From positions 5,146,001 through 5,210,000 of the forward strand of contig NZ_CP108513.1 in assembly GCF_035989285.1 (NCBI RefSeq): 64,000 nucleotides of DNA, written 5' to 3'. Position numbers and translations under genes: made by a program. The notes under the pieces were generated by a model. The model saw only the letters and a list, made by a program, of their open reading frames with translations, had not been told where the DNA came from and searched no databases. Positions 48,935-56,872 of the stretch are shown piece after piece (position 1 is the stretch's first letter; each line of letters opens with the position of its first letter). This DNA comes from Streptomyces sp. NBC_01235. GTDB taxonomy: Bacteria; Actinomycetota; Actinomycetes; Streptomycetales; Streptomycetaceae.

Positions 48935-49603
48935 ATGGCTACCGATCTTCATGAGCTGCTCAGGTCGCTGCGGGTGTGGGACCCGGAGGCGACGGACCTG
49001 CCGTCCTTCGACCCGACGAGGGCCCCGGACGACCCCCTGGCCCTCTTCACGGAGTGGTTCGCGCAGGCGGTCGCGGCCGGGCAGACCGAGCCGCACACGA
49101 TGACGCTGTCGACGTCGGACGAGGAGGGCCTGCCCGACGCCCGCATCGTGATGCTGCACGGCGCCGACGCCGCCGGCTGGGCCTTCGCGACGCACGCGAC
49201 CAGTCGCAAGGGCCGCGACCTCGCCGCCCGCCCCTACGCCGCGCTCACCTTCTACTGGCCGGTTCACGGCCGCCAGATCCGCGTCCGGGGCCCGGTCACC
49301 GTGGCTCCGGCCGCCGAGGCGCAGACCGACCTGCACGTCCGCTCGACGGGCGCGCTCGCCGCTGCGCTGACCGGGCACCAGAGTGAAGTACTGGGCTCGG
49401 TGGAGGAGTTGACGCGGGCATCGGAGGAGGCGTGGGACAGGGCGTCCCGGGAGCCGGAGGCTGAGGCCCCCTCCTGGACCCTGTACCGCCTGCGCCCGGA
49501 CACGGTGGAGTTCTTCCAGGGCGACGCGAGGCGGCGACACGTACGACTGGCGTACCGGCGGGAGGAGACGGGGACGTGGGCCAGGGGACTGCTGTGGCCG
49601 TGA
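48935..49603 (+). CDS. Pyridoxamine 5'-phosphate oxidase-like protein
   Basis: 222 residues, FMN-binding split barrel of the PNPOx type: PDDPLALFTEWFAQAVAAGQTEPHTMTLSTSDEEGLPDARIVMLHG, ATSRKGRDLAARPYAALTFYWPVHGRQIRVRGPV and the C-terminal LYRLRPDTVEFFQGDARRRHVRLAYRRE (WxGxxxRLHDR-like). FMN and PLP contacts are mostly kept; either a true oxidase or a related flavin enzyme. ATG at 48935 is probably leaderless. Overlaps the next gene. Confidence 0.88.
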   Translation: MATDLHELLRSLRVWDPEATDLPSFDPTRAPDDPLALFTEWFAQAVAAGQTEPHTMTLSTSDEEGLPDARIVMLHGADAAGWAFATHATSRKGRDLAARPYAALTFYWPVHGRQIRVRGPVTVAPAAEAQTDLHVRSTGALAAALTGHQSEVLGSVEELTRASEEAWDRASREPEAEAPSWTLYRLRPDTVEFFQGDARRRHVRLAYRREETGTWARGLLWP

Positions 49604-50094
49604 GTACGTCACCCGCGTGGCATTGGAGTGCGGCTCCCCCAGGGTGGTCGGAGACCGGGCAAGAAGGTCGGCCTTTCCTCCACCTGCCCGTGGCCCACCG
49701 CATGGAGCGCCGGCAAATCTTCGAGCGGCGCCAGCCTCTGCCCTACCTCGCCTACGTCCACGAGGCGGCACTGCGCATGCGGTTCGGCGGTGTCGAGGTG
49801 ACTCGGGATCAGCTGAAGCACCTGGCAGAACGGTCCGAGCAAGACGGTATCGACGTACGGGTCGTCCCGGCGAGCGTGAGCGGGTTCCCCGGAGCGGGCC
49901 ACGCGGTGCTGTACGCCGAAGGACCCGTTGCCCAACTCGACACCGTCCAGCTGGACTCGGCACATGGTCCAGTTTTCACCAGCGCGGAGGCCCAACTCAC
50001 CAAGTACCGTGCCCACCTGGACTGGATGAACGACGCGTCGCTGCCGCCCGCAGCCTCACGCGACCTCATCCTCGGCATTGCCCGCGAACTCTGA
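49600..50094 (+). CDS. N-terminally truncated DUF5753 regulator, second copy
   Basis: 164 residues from GTG 49600, which overlaps the PNPOx stop (GTGA). Only the C-terminal part matches DUF5753: RRQIFERRQPLPYLAYVHEAALRMRFGGVEVTRDQLKHLAERSEQDGIDVRVVPASVSGFPG and AEAQLTKYRAHLDWMNDASLPPAASRDLILGIAREL. The first ~35 residues are unrelated and there is no helix-turn-helix, so it is a degraded regulator. Followed by a DUF397-like gene as at 4.0-4.7 kb. Confidence 0.72.
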   Translation: MSTSPAWHWSAAPPGWSETGQEGRPFLHLPVAHRMERRQIFERRQPLPYLAYVHEAALRMRFGGVEVTRDQLKHLAERSEQDGIDVRVVPASVSGFPGAGHAVLYAEGPVAQLDTVQLDSAHGPVFTSAEAQLTKYRAHLDWMNDASLPPAASRDLILGIAREL

Positions 50095-50103
50095 GGACCT
50101 GCC

Positions 50104-50298
50104 ATGAACCCCGAGATCACCTGGGAAGAGCCCTACTGCGGCCAAGGCAACAACTGCTTCCGCATAGGCACCGACCCCACCGGCAACGCCTACATCGCCG
50201 TCGCCGGACAGGAGGACACCCCCCTCACCGACACCCACGAAGCCCTCCGTGCCCTCATCCTCGAAATCAAGGCGGGCAGGGCAGACCACCTGTTGTAG
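50104..50298 (+). CDS. DUF397-like small protein
   Basis: 64 residues: MNPEITWEEPYCGQGNNCFRIG... with the DUF397-like EEPYCGQGNNC and the helix DTHEALRALILEIKAG. The central TDPTGNAYIAV differs from the canonical RDSK segment, so it is a divergent member. 9 bp after the truncated DUF5753 gene, ATG preceded by GAGGACCTGCC. Confidence 0.75.
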   Translation: MNPEITWEEPYCGQGNNCFRIGTDPTGNAYIAVAGQEDTPLTDTHEALRALILEIKAGRADHLL

Positions 50299-50351
50299 TA
50301 CATGCCGGCTCGGCGGCTCGGTTGGTGGGTGAGTTTGAGACCCTTCTCCTC

Positions 50352-50537
50352 ATGAGCACACCACCAGACGGATTGCCCATCTACCGAGTCCTGACCGGCC
50401 CGGACGACGCCGCGTTCTGCCAACGTGTGAGCGAAGCGATCGGTCTTGGCTACGAACTGCACGAAGGCCCGGCCGTCACCTTCAACGGTGAGAACGTCAT
50501 CATCGCCCAGGCGCTGGTCTGGCCGGCACTGCCGTAG
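50352..50537 (+). CDS. DUF1737-like small protein
   Basis: 61 residues with the pattern LPIYRVLTGPDDAAFCQRVSEAIGLGYELHEGPAVTFNGENVIIAQALVWP, as in short DUF1737 proteins. The Gly-Tyr-Glu-Leu turn and final Gln-Ala-Leu are typical. Function unknown. ATG at 50352, single-gene unit. Confidence 0.8.
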   Translation: MSTPPDGLPIYRVLTGPDDAAFCQRVSEAIGLGYELHEGPAVTFNGENVIIAQALVWPALP

Positions 50538-50585
50538 CGACCGCCCCCCCGCCCGCCCATTACCCCGCCCCCGCGCGCCTCCCCC

Positions 50586-51191
50586 TCACGGGAATTCCGG
50601 CTCCGGGTCCGTCGACAGGCGCCCGTGCCGGTGGACGTCCCGGTAGGCGTCCCTGCGGCCCGCCTCCCACATCGCGCCGCGCAGCGTTCCCTCGTACGGG
50701 AACCCGCACCGTTCGGCGACCCGGCACGAGGCGCCATGGCCGAGGGCATGGCCCAACTCCAGTCGGTGCAGGCCGACTTCGTCGAACGCCCAGCGTGCCG
50801 TGAGGAGGAGGGAGCGGGTCGCCACCTGCCTGCCGCGGGCCTCGGGCAGGATCCAGTACCCGACGACACCCGAGCCCTGGATCCGGTCGATCGCGTTCAC
50901 GGCCACGGATCCGAGGATCGTCCCGTTCTCGGCGTCCGTGACGCAGAAGGCCATGCCCGCCCCCGCGGCCACGTCCGCCGCCTTCGCCCGCATCGACTCA
51001 AGCGCGCTGCCGGCATCCGTGATCGTGCGCAGCGGCGTGTTCCAGCGCACGAACTCCGGATCGACATGCCCGCGCAGCCACGCCTCCACGTCGGCGGCGG
51101 ACTCGGGGTCCCAGAGCCGGAGTCGGAGGCCGTGGCCGTCGAGGAGGGGGGCGGACGGCGGGGCCGCGTTCGGCTGGCGGGTGTCGGTCAT
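50586..51191 (-). CDS. GNAT-family N-acetyltransferase (RimJ/RimL type)
   Basis: 201 residues from ATG 51191; the frame extends to 51236. RimJ-like fold: LRLRLWDPESAADVEAWL, FCVTDAENGTILGSVAVNAI, VGYWILPEARGRQVATRSLLLTARWAFDEVGLHRLELGHALGHGASCRVAERCGFPYEGTLRGAMWEAGRRDAYRDVHRHGRL. Acetyl-CoA loop RGRQVATRSL (RxxGxA-like) is kept. Protein or small-molecule acetyl acceptor unknown. Confidence 0.9.
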   Translation of the reverse strand: MTDTRQPNAAPPSAPLLDGHGLRLRLWDPESAADVEAWLRGHVDPEFVRWNTPLRTITDAGSALESMRAKAADVAAGAGMAFCVTDAENGTILGSVAVNAIDRIQGSGVVGYWILPEARGRQVATRSLLLTARWAFDEVGLHRLELGHALGHGASCRVAERCGFPYEGTLRGAMWEAGRRDAYRDVHRHGRLSTDPEPEFP

Positions 51192-51246
51192 CCGTTCATT
51201 GAACACCCGCGACGGAACACCCGTCGGAGCATTCACCTGGGGGGAC

Positions 51247-51672
51247 TCAGGCCGTCGGCCTGAACACCGGCACGCCCTCCCGGAACGCGACCTCCAGTTC
51301 CAGTCCCGCCCGCAGCCCCCACCCCTCGCCCGCCGAGGCCCCCACTATCTCCGTGGACATCCGCGGCCCCTCCGCGAGGTCGACCACCGCCGCGACGTAC
51401 GGCGTCCGCTCCCCGAAGGGCGGCAGGTCGTTGCGGTGGACGACGGACCACGTGTAGAGGGTGGCCCGGCCGACGGCGTCCTCCCAGGTCACGTCCTCGC
51501 TCCAGCAGTGCGGGCAGAACTCCCGGGGATAGTGGTGGGCCCGCCCGCACGCCCGGCAGCGCCGGATCAGCAGCCGGCCCTCGGCGGCGGCGTCCCAGTA
51601 CGTGCGGGTGAAGGCGTCGACCTCCGGGACGTCGTACCGCGTATCACCGAGCCGATTCCCATGCCCATCCAT
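51247..51672 (-). CDS. DUF35 Zn-ribbon/OB-fold protein, second copy
   Basis: 141 residues from ATG 51672. Zinc ribbon RRCRACGRAHHYPREFCPHCW (CxxC ... CxxC), then OB-fold GRATLYTWSVVHRNDLPPFGERTPYVAAVVDLAEGPRMSTEIVG and LRAGLELEVAFREGVPVFRP. No thiolase gene is adjacent, unlike the copy at 29433. The operator at 51676 lies 3 bp upstream of the ATG; -10 TATCGT is inside it, so the transcript is leaderless. Probable partner of the Ltp2-like protein at 37554 (inference). Confidence 0.92.
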   Translation of the reverse strand: MDGHGNRLGDTRYDVPEVDAFTRTYWDAAAEGRLLIRRCRACGRAHHYPREFCPHCWSEDVTWEDAVGRATLYTWSVVHRNDLPPFGERTPYVAAVVDLAEGPRMSTEIVGASAGEGWGLRAGLELEVAFREGVPVFRPTA

Positions 51673-51675
51673 GAA

Positions 51676-51690
51676 CTGACGATACGTCAG
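51676..51690. promoter_or_regulatory. CTGACG-N3-CGTCAG operator, site 9
   Basis: CTGACGATACGTCAG, both halves perfect. 3 bp upstream of the DUF35 start codon (51672). On the minus strand the embedded TATCGT ends 6 bp before the ATG and fits a -10. Confidence 0.87.
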
Positions 51691-51892
51691 ATATTCGGGT
51701 CCGGAAAGACCGCGCATTTCTCATGAGAGAAGCCTGTGCGTGCGCCATGAAGCTGTGCGTCGCCCGTGAATGTCCCGCAGATTGTTGACGATTTCGTCGC
51801 CACCGAATTACGTTCGCAACCGCAAGGCCAGACAGCACGCAGTCGGCACCCGCCATCCGCAGTCAGCACGCCATCCGCAGAGGGGCAGCATC

Positions 51893-53536
51893 GTGAAGCA
51901 CAGGGCAGTCAAGCGCAGGTCGGTCGTCTTGGGGCTCGGCGCCACCGCCGGCGTAGCGGCAGTGGGCGGCATCACCCTGAGCGCGCAGGCGTCCAGCGGC
52001 ACGTCGTCGTCCACGTCCTCCTCCGCGGGCTCGCTGGTCTTCGACCCCGACGGCTACACGGAGCTGACGACGACGGTCACGGACACCGACGGCGACGACC
52101 ACACCGTGAAGTACCACTTCTGGAAGGCGATCACCTACGTCGCCAAGCCGGTGGACGCCACCTACCAGTCACTCGTCGTCAGCGTCCCGGTCGAGATCGA
52201 CGGTACGACGGTCGACGCGAGCAACGCGCCGATCCTCTTCGCGAACTCCGTCGGCGGCTACATGCCGTCCTCCGTAGCCGACGCCACCGGGATCGGCGCC
52301 GGGGGCATGGCAGGCGGCCCCGGCGGCGGCGCGCCCACCGGCAGCACCGCGCCCTCCGCTTCAGCCTCCGCCCCCAACGCGAACGGCAACACCAACGCCA
52401 CCGGCGGCGCCACGTCCTCCAACCAGCTGCTGGCCCTTGCCGCCGGATACGTCGTCGTCGAGCCCGGCGCCCGCGGCCGTACGCTCAAGAACGCCGACGG
52501 CGAGTACTACGGCGTCGCCCCCGCCGCGATCGTCGACCTCAAGGCCGCCGTCCGGTACGTGCGGGCCAACAAGGGCCGCATCCCGGGCAACGTCGACCGG
52601 ATCGTGTCCGCCGGCACCAGCGCGGGCGGCGCGCTCTCCTCGCTGCTCGGCGCGTCCGGCGACAGCCCCCTCTACGACAAGTACCTCGAGGAGATCGGCG
52701 CGGCCGACGCCTCCGACGCGATCTTCGCGACCGGCGCCTGGTGCCCGATCACCGACCTGGAGCACGCCGACGGCGCCTACGAGTGGAACTGGGGAACCAA
52801 CGCCCTCAACACCGGCAAGCAGGTCGACCAGACGGTGTCCAAGGCGCTCCAGTCGCAGTTCGCCGAGTACCAGGCCGCACTGAAGCTCAAGGGGCTGAAC
52901 CACTTCGGCACGCTCAACGCCCGCAACTACGACGAGTACCTGGTCAAGCAGTACCTGGAGCCGTCCGCCACCACCCACCTCGCGGCCCTCTCGGACGCCG
53001 ACCGCGAGACCTACCTCGCCGCCAACACCTTCATCACCTGGAAGAACGGCAAGGCCACGTTCTCCTGGGCGGACTTCCTCACCCACGTCGGCGCCCGCAA
53101 GAAGACCACCCCGGCCTTCGACGCCTTCGACCTGTCCACGGGCGAGAACAACGAGTTCGGCAAGGGCACCACCGTCTCCCGTCACTTCACGGCGTACGGC
53201 CTGAAGAACGACACCACCGGGCTCACCGCCAAGCGTCTGGACAGCGACATCCCCGAGATGCTGCGGCTGATGAACCCGATGTACTTCCTGGCCGACAAGC
53301 CCAACGCGGGCCGCAGCAGGCACTGGTGGATCCGCCTCGGCACGCTGGACTCCGACACCTCGCTGACGGTCTCCGCCAACATCGCCGCCGCCGCGAACGG
53401 CCTCGGCGACGACGTCAACCACCTCTACTACTGGGACGAGGGCCACGGCGCCAACACCGACCCCGGCGACTTCATCACCTGGATCGCCAAGGTGACGGGC
53501 CACAAGGCCGAGGTCGGAACCAAGGTCAAGAAGTAG
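51893..53536 (+). CDS. Secreted tannase-like (subtype B) esterase
   Basis: 547 residues. Twin-Arg-like start VKRRSVVLGLGATAGVAAVGGITLSAQA gives a Tat/Sec signal. Then YTELTTTVTDTDGDDHTVKYHFWKAITYVAKPVDATYQSLVV, GYMPSSVAD and a low-complexity Gly/Ser/Asn/Ala insertion at ~140-180. The alpha/beta-hydrolase core follows: GYVVVEPGARGRT, RIVSAGTSAGGALSSLLGAS (nucleophile Ser in GTSAGG) and a C-terminal WDEGHGANTDP (His). Typical of tannase/feruloyl-esterase-like secreted proteins. GTG at 51893. A promoter TTGACG (51785-51790)-18 bp-TACGTT (51809-51814) lies upstream. Confidence 0.87.
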   Translation: MKHRAVKRRSVVLGLGATAGVAAVGGITLSAQASSGTSSSTSSSAGSLVFDPDGYTELTTTVTDTDGDDHTVKYHFWKAITYVAKPVDATYQSLVVSVPVEIDGTTVDASNAPILFANSVGGYMPSSVADATGIGAGGMAGGPGGGAPTGSTAPSASASAPNANGNTNATGGATSSNQLLALAAGYVVVEPGARGRTLKNADGEYYGVAPAAIVDLKAAVRYVRANKGRIPGNVDRIVSAGTSAGGALSSLLGASGDSPLYDKYLEEIGAADASDAIFATGAWCPITDLEHADGAYEWNWGTNALNTGKQVDQTVSKALQSQFAEYQAALKLKGLNHFGTLNARNYDEYLVKQYLEPSATTHLAALSDADRETYLAANTFITWKNGKATFSWADFLTHVGARKKTTPAFDAFDLSTGENNEFGKGTTVSRHFTAYGLKNDTTGLTAKRLDSDIPEMLRLMNPMYFLADKPNAGRSRHWWIRLGTLDSDTSLTVSANIAAAANGLGDDVNHLYYWDEGHGANTDPGDFITWIAKVTGHKAEVGTKVKK

Positions 53537-53622
53537 TAGTCCTCGCGCCTCCCGGTCCGTCCGGCAGGCATCGTGGACGCTGCGGCGTCTGTTTCCCGTC
53601 ATAGTCACCGACGCCGTCCACA

Positions 53623-53662
53623 CGCGACGCCCGGCCCGAGCGCACCTGGGCCGGGCGTCGCG
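53623..53662 (+). terminator. Rho-independent terminator after tannase-like gene
   Basis: Perfect 15-bp stem: CGCGACGCCCGGCCC (53623-53637) pairs with GGGCCGGGCGTCGCG (53648-53662), 10-nt loop, followed by CCTTTTCC. It ends the tannase-like transcript. The remaining bases up to 53837 hold only AT-richer promoter-like sequence. Confidence 0.9.
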
Positions 53663-53837
53663 CCTTTTCCGTTCCGGCACGTTCTCCGTTTCCGTCCCCG
53701 TACCTTTTCCGTCCGCACACAACCAGGTGGCCTACGTCACCAGACCCACCCACACCTCCCCCACACGTGATCGATCCGCAACCAATTCCCCTCTTGACCG
53801 AGACCCATCAAGCGCGTGCGTGATTACGCTCGCGCTC

Positions 53838-55028
53838 ATGGAAGACTCCGCACCCCGCCCGGCCCCCCGGACGATCGCCACCGCGAACCCGGCCGACCGC
53901 CCCGTCTACGTCATCGGCGGCGGCCCCGGCGGACTCGCGACCGCGTACGCGCTGCGTGCCCAGGGCATACGCGCCGTCGTCGTGGAGAAGGCCGACGGGG
54001 TAGGCGCGTCCTGGCGGCGCCACTACGACCGGCTGCATCTGCACACGACCCGCCGCCTGTCCGCCCTGCCGGGGCTGAAGATTCCGCGCCGGTTCGGCCG
54101 CTGGGTGGCCCGCGACGACGTGGTGCGGTACCTGGAGAAGTACGCCGAGGTCCACGAGCTGGAGATCGTCACCGGCGTCGAGGTCACGCGGGTCGAGCGC
54201 ACCCCGGACGGCACCGGCTGGCTGCTGCACGCCACCGGCGGACGCGAGCTCGTCGGCTCGGCGGTCGTCGTCGCCACCGGCTACAACCACACCCCGCACC
54301 TGCCGGACTGGCCCGGCCGCGAGGCGTTCACCGGTGACCTCGCGCACGCCGCCGTCTACCGCAGCGGCAAGGCCTACGCCGGCCGGGACGTCCTCGTCGT
54401 CGGCGTCGGCAACACCGGCGCCGAGATCGCCGTCGACCTGGTGGAGAGCGGTGCGGCCCGGGTGCGGCTGTCCGTGCGCACCGCCCCGCACATCGTGCGC
54501 CGCTCGACGGCCGGCTGGGCCGCGCAGTACACGGCCGTCCTCGTACGACGGCTGCCGGTCCGCCTCGTCGACCGGCTCGCGCGGCCCATGGCCAGGCTCA
54601 GCGTGCCGGACCTGTCGGCGCACGGCCTGCCCCGCCCCGGCACCGGCCTCTACTCCCGCGTCAAGGACGGCGCCATCCCGGTGCAGGACGTCGGTCTGAT
54701 CGACGCCGTCCGCAAGGGCAAGGTGGAGATCGTGGCCGCCGTGGAGGGCTTCGAGGACGGTGGCAAGGTCGCGCTCGCCGACGGCACCCGTGTCTCGCCG
54801 GACGCCGTCGTCGCCGCCACCGGATACGTCCGCGCCCTGGAGGAGCTGGTCGGCCACCTCGGTGTGCTCGACGACCGCGGCAGACCCGTGGCCCACGGCG
54901 CCCGCGCCCCGAAGGACACCCCCGGCCTGTACTTCACCGGCTTCACCACCCCCATCAGCGGCACGCTCCGCGAGCTGGCGATGGACGCGGAGAAGATCGC
55001 GAAGGCCGTCCGCCGCCAACTTCGGTGA
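53838..55028 (+). CDS. FAD-dependent monooxygenase-like protein (FMO/YUC type)
   Basis: 396 residues from ATG 53838. FAD site VYVIGGGPGGLATAYALRAQGIRAVVVEKADGVGASWRRHYDRLHLHTTRRLSALPG (FMO-type) and NADPH site DVLVVGVGNTGAEIAVDLVESGAARVRLSVRT. The FATGY-like VVATGYNHTPHLPDWPG is present, as is RALEELVGHLGVLDDRGRPVAH near the end. Flavin-containing monooxygenase family; substrate unknown. Single-gene unit. Confidence 0.9.
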   Translation: MEDSAPRPAPRTIATANPADRPVYVIGGGPGGLATAYALRAQGIRAVVVEKADGVGASWRRHYDRLHLHTTRRLSALPGLKIPRRFGRWVARDDVVRYLEKYAEVHELEIVTGVEVTRVERTPDGTGWLLHATGGRELVGSAVVVATGYNHTPHLPDWPGREAFTGDLAHAAVYRSGKAYAGRDVLVVGVGNTGAEIAVDLVESGAARVRLSVRTAPHIVRRSTAGWAAQYTAVLVRRLPVRLVDRLARPMARLSVPDLSAHGLPRPGTGLYSRVKDGAIPVQDVGLIDAVRKGKVEIVAAVEGFEDGGKVALADGTRVSPDAVVAATGYVRALEELVGHLGVLDDRGRPVAHGARAPKDTPGLYFTGFTTPISGTLRELAMDAEKIAKAVRRQLR

Positions 55029-55205
55029 CTGTTCGTTACTCCCGGTAACTCCCTTGATTTCTCTGCCTGTTACACGTGTGCCAGATGCGACGAGAGCGTT
55101 GTCGCGCACCCTCGCGCGGAGCCAGAATGTGAGACCTGTTCATCTTTCTGGCTCCACTTTCCGGCTCCACCCCCTCTCGCTCCCGAAGCTCGACGGAGGA
55201 CGCAC

Positions 55206-56723
55206 GTGGCAAGTGAAAGACAGCATTCCCCCAGCAGCTCCACCGGAATGTCCCGCCGCTCCCTGCTGGGCCGCACCGCCGCCGTGGCCGCCGGTGCCAC
55301 CACCCTCACCGCGACCGCCGCCGGCACGGCCGCGGCGGCCACCACCCGGGACGTCGACGTCGTGATCGTCGGCGGCGGACTCGCCGGCCTCACCGCGGCC
55401 CGCGACCTGGTCGCCGCCGGGAAGACGGTCACCGTCCTGGAGGCCCGCGACCGCGTGGGCGGCCGGGTCGTGAACCTCGCTCTCGCAGGCGGCGGGGTCA
55501 CCGAGGGCGGCGGCGAGTTCATCGGCCCCACCCAGGACCGCATCAAGGCGCTCGCCGACTCCCTCGGCGTGGCCACCTTCCCCACCTACAACACCGGCAA
55601 GAACCTCCTCTACAAGGACGGCAAGAAGACCCCCTACGCCACCGACGGCATCCTCGGCTCGGTCCCGCCCGTCGACGCGGCCGGGCTCGCCAACGCGGCG
55701 ATCGTGCAGGCCTCGCTGGACGACATGGCCAAGCAGGTGCCGGTCGACGCGCCCTGGACCGCCGCCAAGGCCGAGGAGTGGGACCGCCAGACCTTCGAGT
55801 CCTGGCTGCGCGCCAACGCCGTCATCCCGTCGGCGAAGTTCCTCCTGGACGTGGCCTGCACCTCGATCTTCTCGGCCGAACCCCGGGAACTCTCCCTCCT
55901 CTTCGTCCTCTTCTACATCGCCGCCGCCGGCAACGAGTCGACCCCCGGCACTTTGGAACGCCTCACCGAGACCGCGAACGGCGCCCAGGAACAGCGATTC
56001 GTCGGCGGCTCCCAGCAGGTGCCGATCAAGCTCGCCGCCACGCTCGGCGACCGGGTGGTGCTGAACGCCCCGGTGCGCACGATCGCCAAGTCCGGCGGCA
56101 AGTACGTCGTCACGGCCGACGGCATCACCGTCACCGCCAAGCGGGTCGTCGTCGCCGTACCCCCGCCCCTCGCCGCCCGCATCTCGTACGACCCGCTCCT
56201 GCCCGCCGCCCGCGACCAGCTCACCCAGCGCCTGCCGATGGCGTCGGTCGGCAAGGCGATCGCGATCTACGACACGCCCTTCTGGCGTGCCGACGGCCTC
56301 AACGGCCAGGTCGTCAGCGACACCGGAGTGGTCAGCTCCACCTTCGACAACTCCCCGCCCGACGCCTCCTACGGCGCGCTGATGGGCTTCATCGAGGCCG
56401 ACGAGGCGCGGGCGTACGACGCGGCGAGCGAGGCGGAGGTCAGGGCGGCCGTACTGAAGGACTACGTGACGTACTTCGGCGAGAAAGCGGCCTCCCCCAC
56501 CTCCTTCGTCCTGCAACGCTGGAACAACGAGGCCTACACCCGCGGTGGCCCCGTCTCCATCGCCGCGCCCGGTGTCCTGACCCAGTACGGCCCGGCCCTG
56601 CGCGCGCCCGTCGGCGGGATCCACTGGGCCGGGACGGAGACCTCCATCCACTGGATGGGCTTCATGGACGGCGCCGTGCGGTCGGGCGAGCGGGTGGCGA
56701 AGGAGGTGCTGGCGGCGCTGTAG
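55206..56723 (+). CDS. Secreted flavin monoamine oxidase
   Basis: 505 residues. Tat signal SRRSLLGRTAAVAAGATTLTATAAGTAAA. FAD dinucleotide fold DVVIVGGGLAGLTAARDLVAAGKTVTVLEARDRVGGRVVN, aromatic-cage region, and the C-terminal FAD-binding GGIHWAGTETSIHWMGFMDGAVRSGERVAKEVL. Family: amine oxidase (MAO/polyamine oxidase). GTG at 55206 after GGAGG. The 178-bp leader region has no clear operator. Presumably oxidises an extracellular amine. Confidence 0.92.
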   Translation: MASERQHSPSSSTGMSRRSLLGRTAAVAAGATTLTATAAGTAAAATTRDVDVVIVGGGLAGLTAARDLVAAGKTVTVLEARDRVGGRVVNLALAGGGVTEGGGEFIGPTQDRIKALADSLGVATFPTYNTGKNLLYKDGKKTPYATDGILGSVPPVDAAGLANAAIVQASLDDMAKQVPVDAPWTAAKAEEWDRQTFESWLRANAVIPSAKFLLDVACTSIFSAEPRELSLLFVLFYIAAAGNESTPGTLERLTETANGAQEQRFVGGSQQVPIKLAATLGDRVVLNAPVRTIAKSGGKYVVTADGITVTAKRVVVAVPPPLAARISYDPLLPAARDQLTQRLPMASVGKAIAIYDTPFWRADGLNGQVVSDTGVVSSTFDNSPPDASYGALMGFIEADEARAYDAASEAEVRAAVLKDYVTYFGEKAASPTSFVLQRWNNEAYTRGGPVSIAAPGVLTQYGPALRAPVGGIHWAGTETSIHWMGFMDGAVRSGERVAKEVLAAL

Positions 56724-56786
56724 GCCCGTACCGAGGCCCGCCGCCCGCCGCCACAGGTCCGTTCCTTTCTGTGTGCACGCCCATTC

Positions 56787-56801
56787 CTGACACACCGTCA
56801 G
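56787..56801. promoter_or_regulatory. CTGACG-N3-CGTCAG operator, site 10
   Basis: CTGACACACCGTCAG, one mismatch (A for G at base 6). First of a tandem pair upstream of the NDP-forming ligase gene (56873); centres 24 bp apart. Confidence 0.78.
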
Positions 56802-56810
56802 GTATGTAAC

Positions 56811-56825
56811 CTGACAGAGCGTCAG
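56811..56825. promoter_or_regulatory. CTGACG-N3-CGTCAG operator, site 11
   Basis: CTGACAGAGCGTCAG, one mismatch (A for G at base 6). 47 bp upstream of the ligase start. Between the two sites TAACCT (56808-56813) could be a -10. Confidence 0.78.
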
Positions 56826-56872
56826 TTACTTGGCAGTCACACAATGACGTCACACAGGAGCGGGGCGGACCG

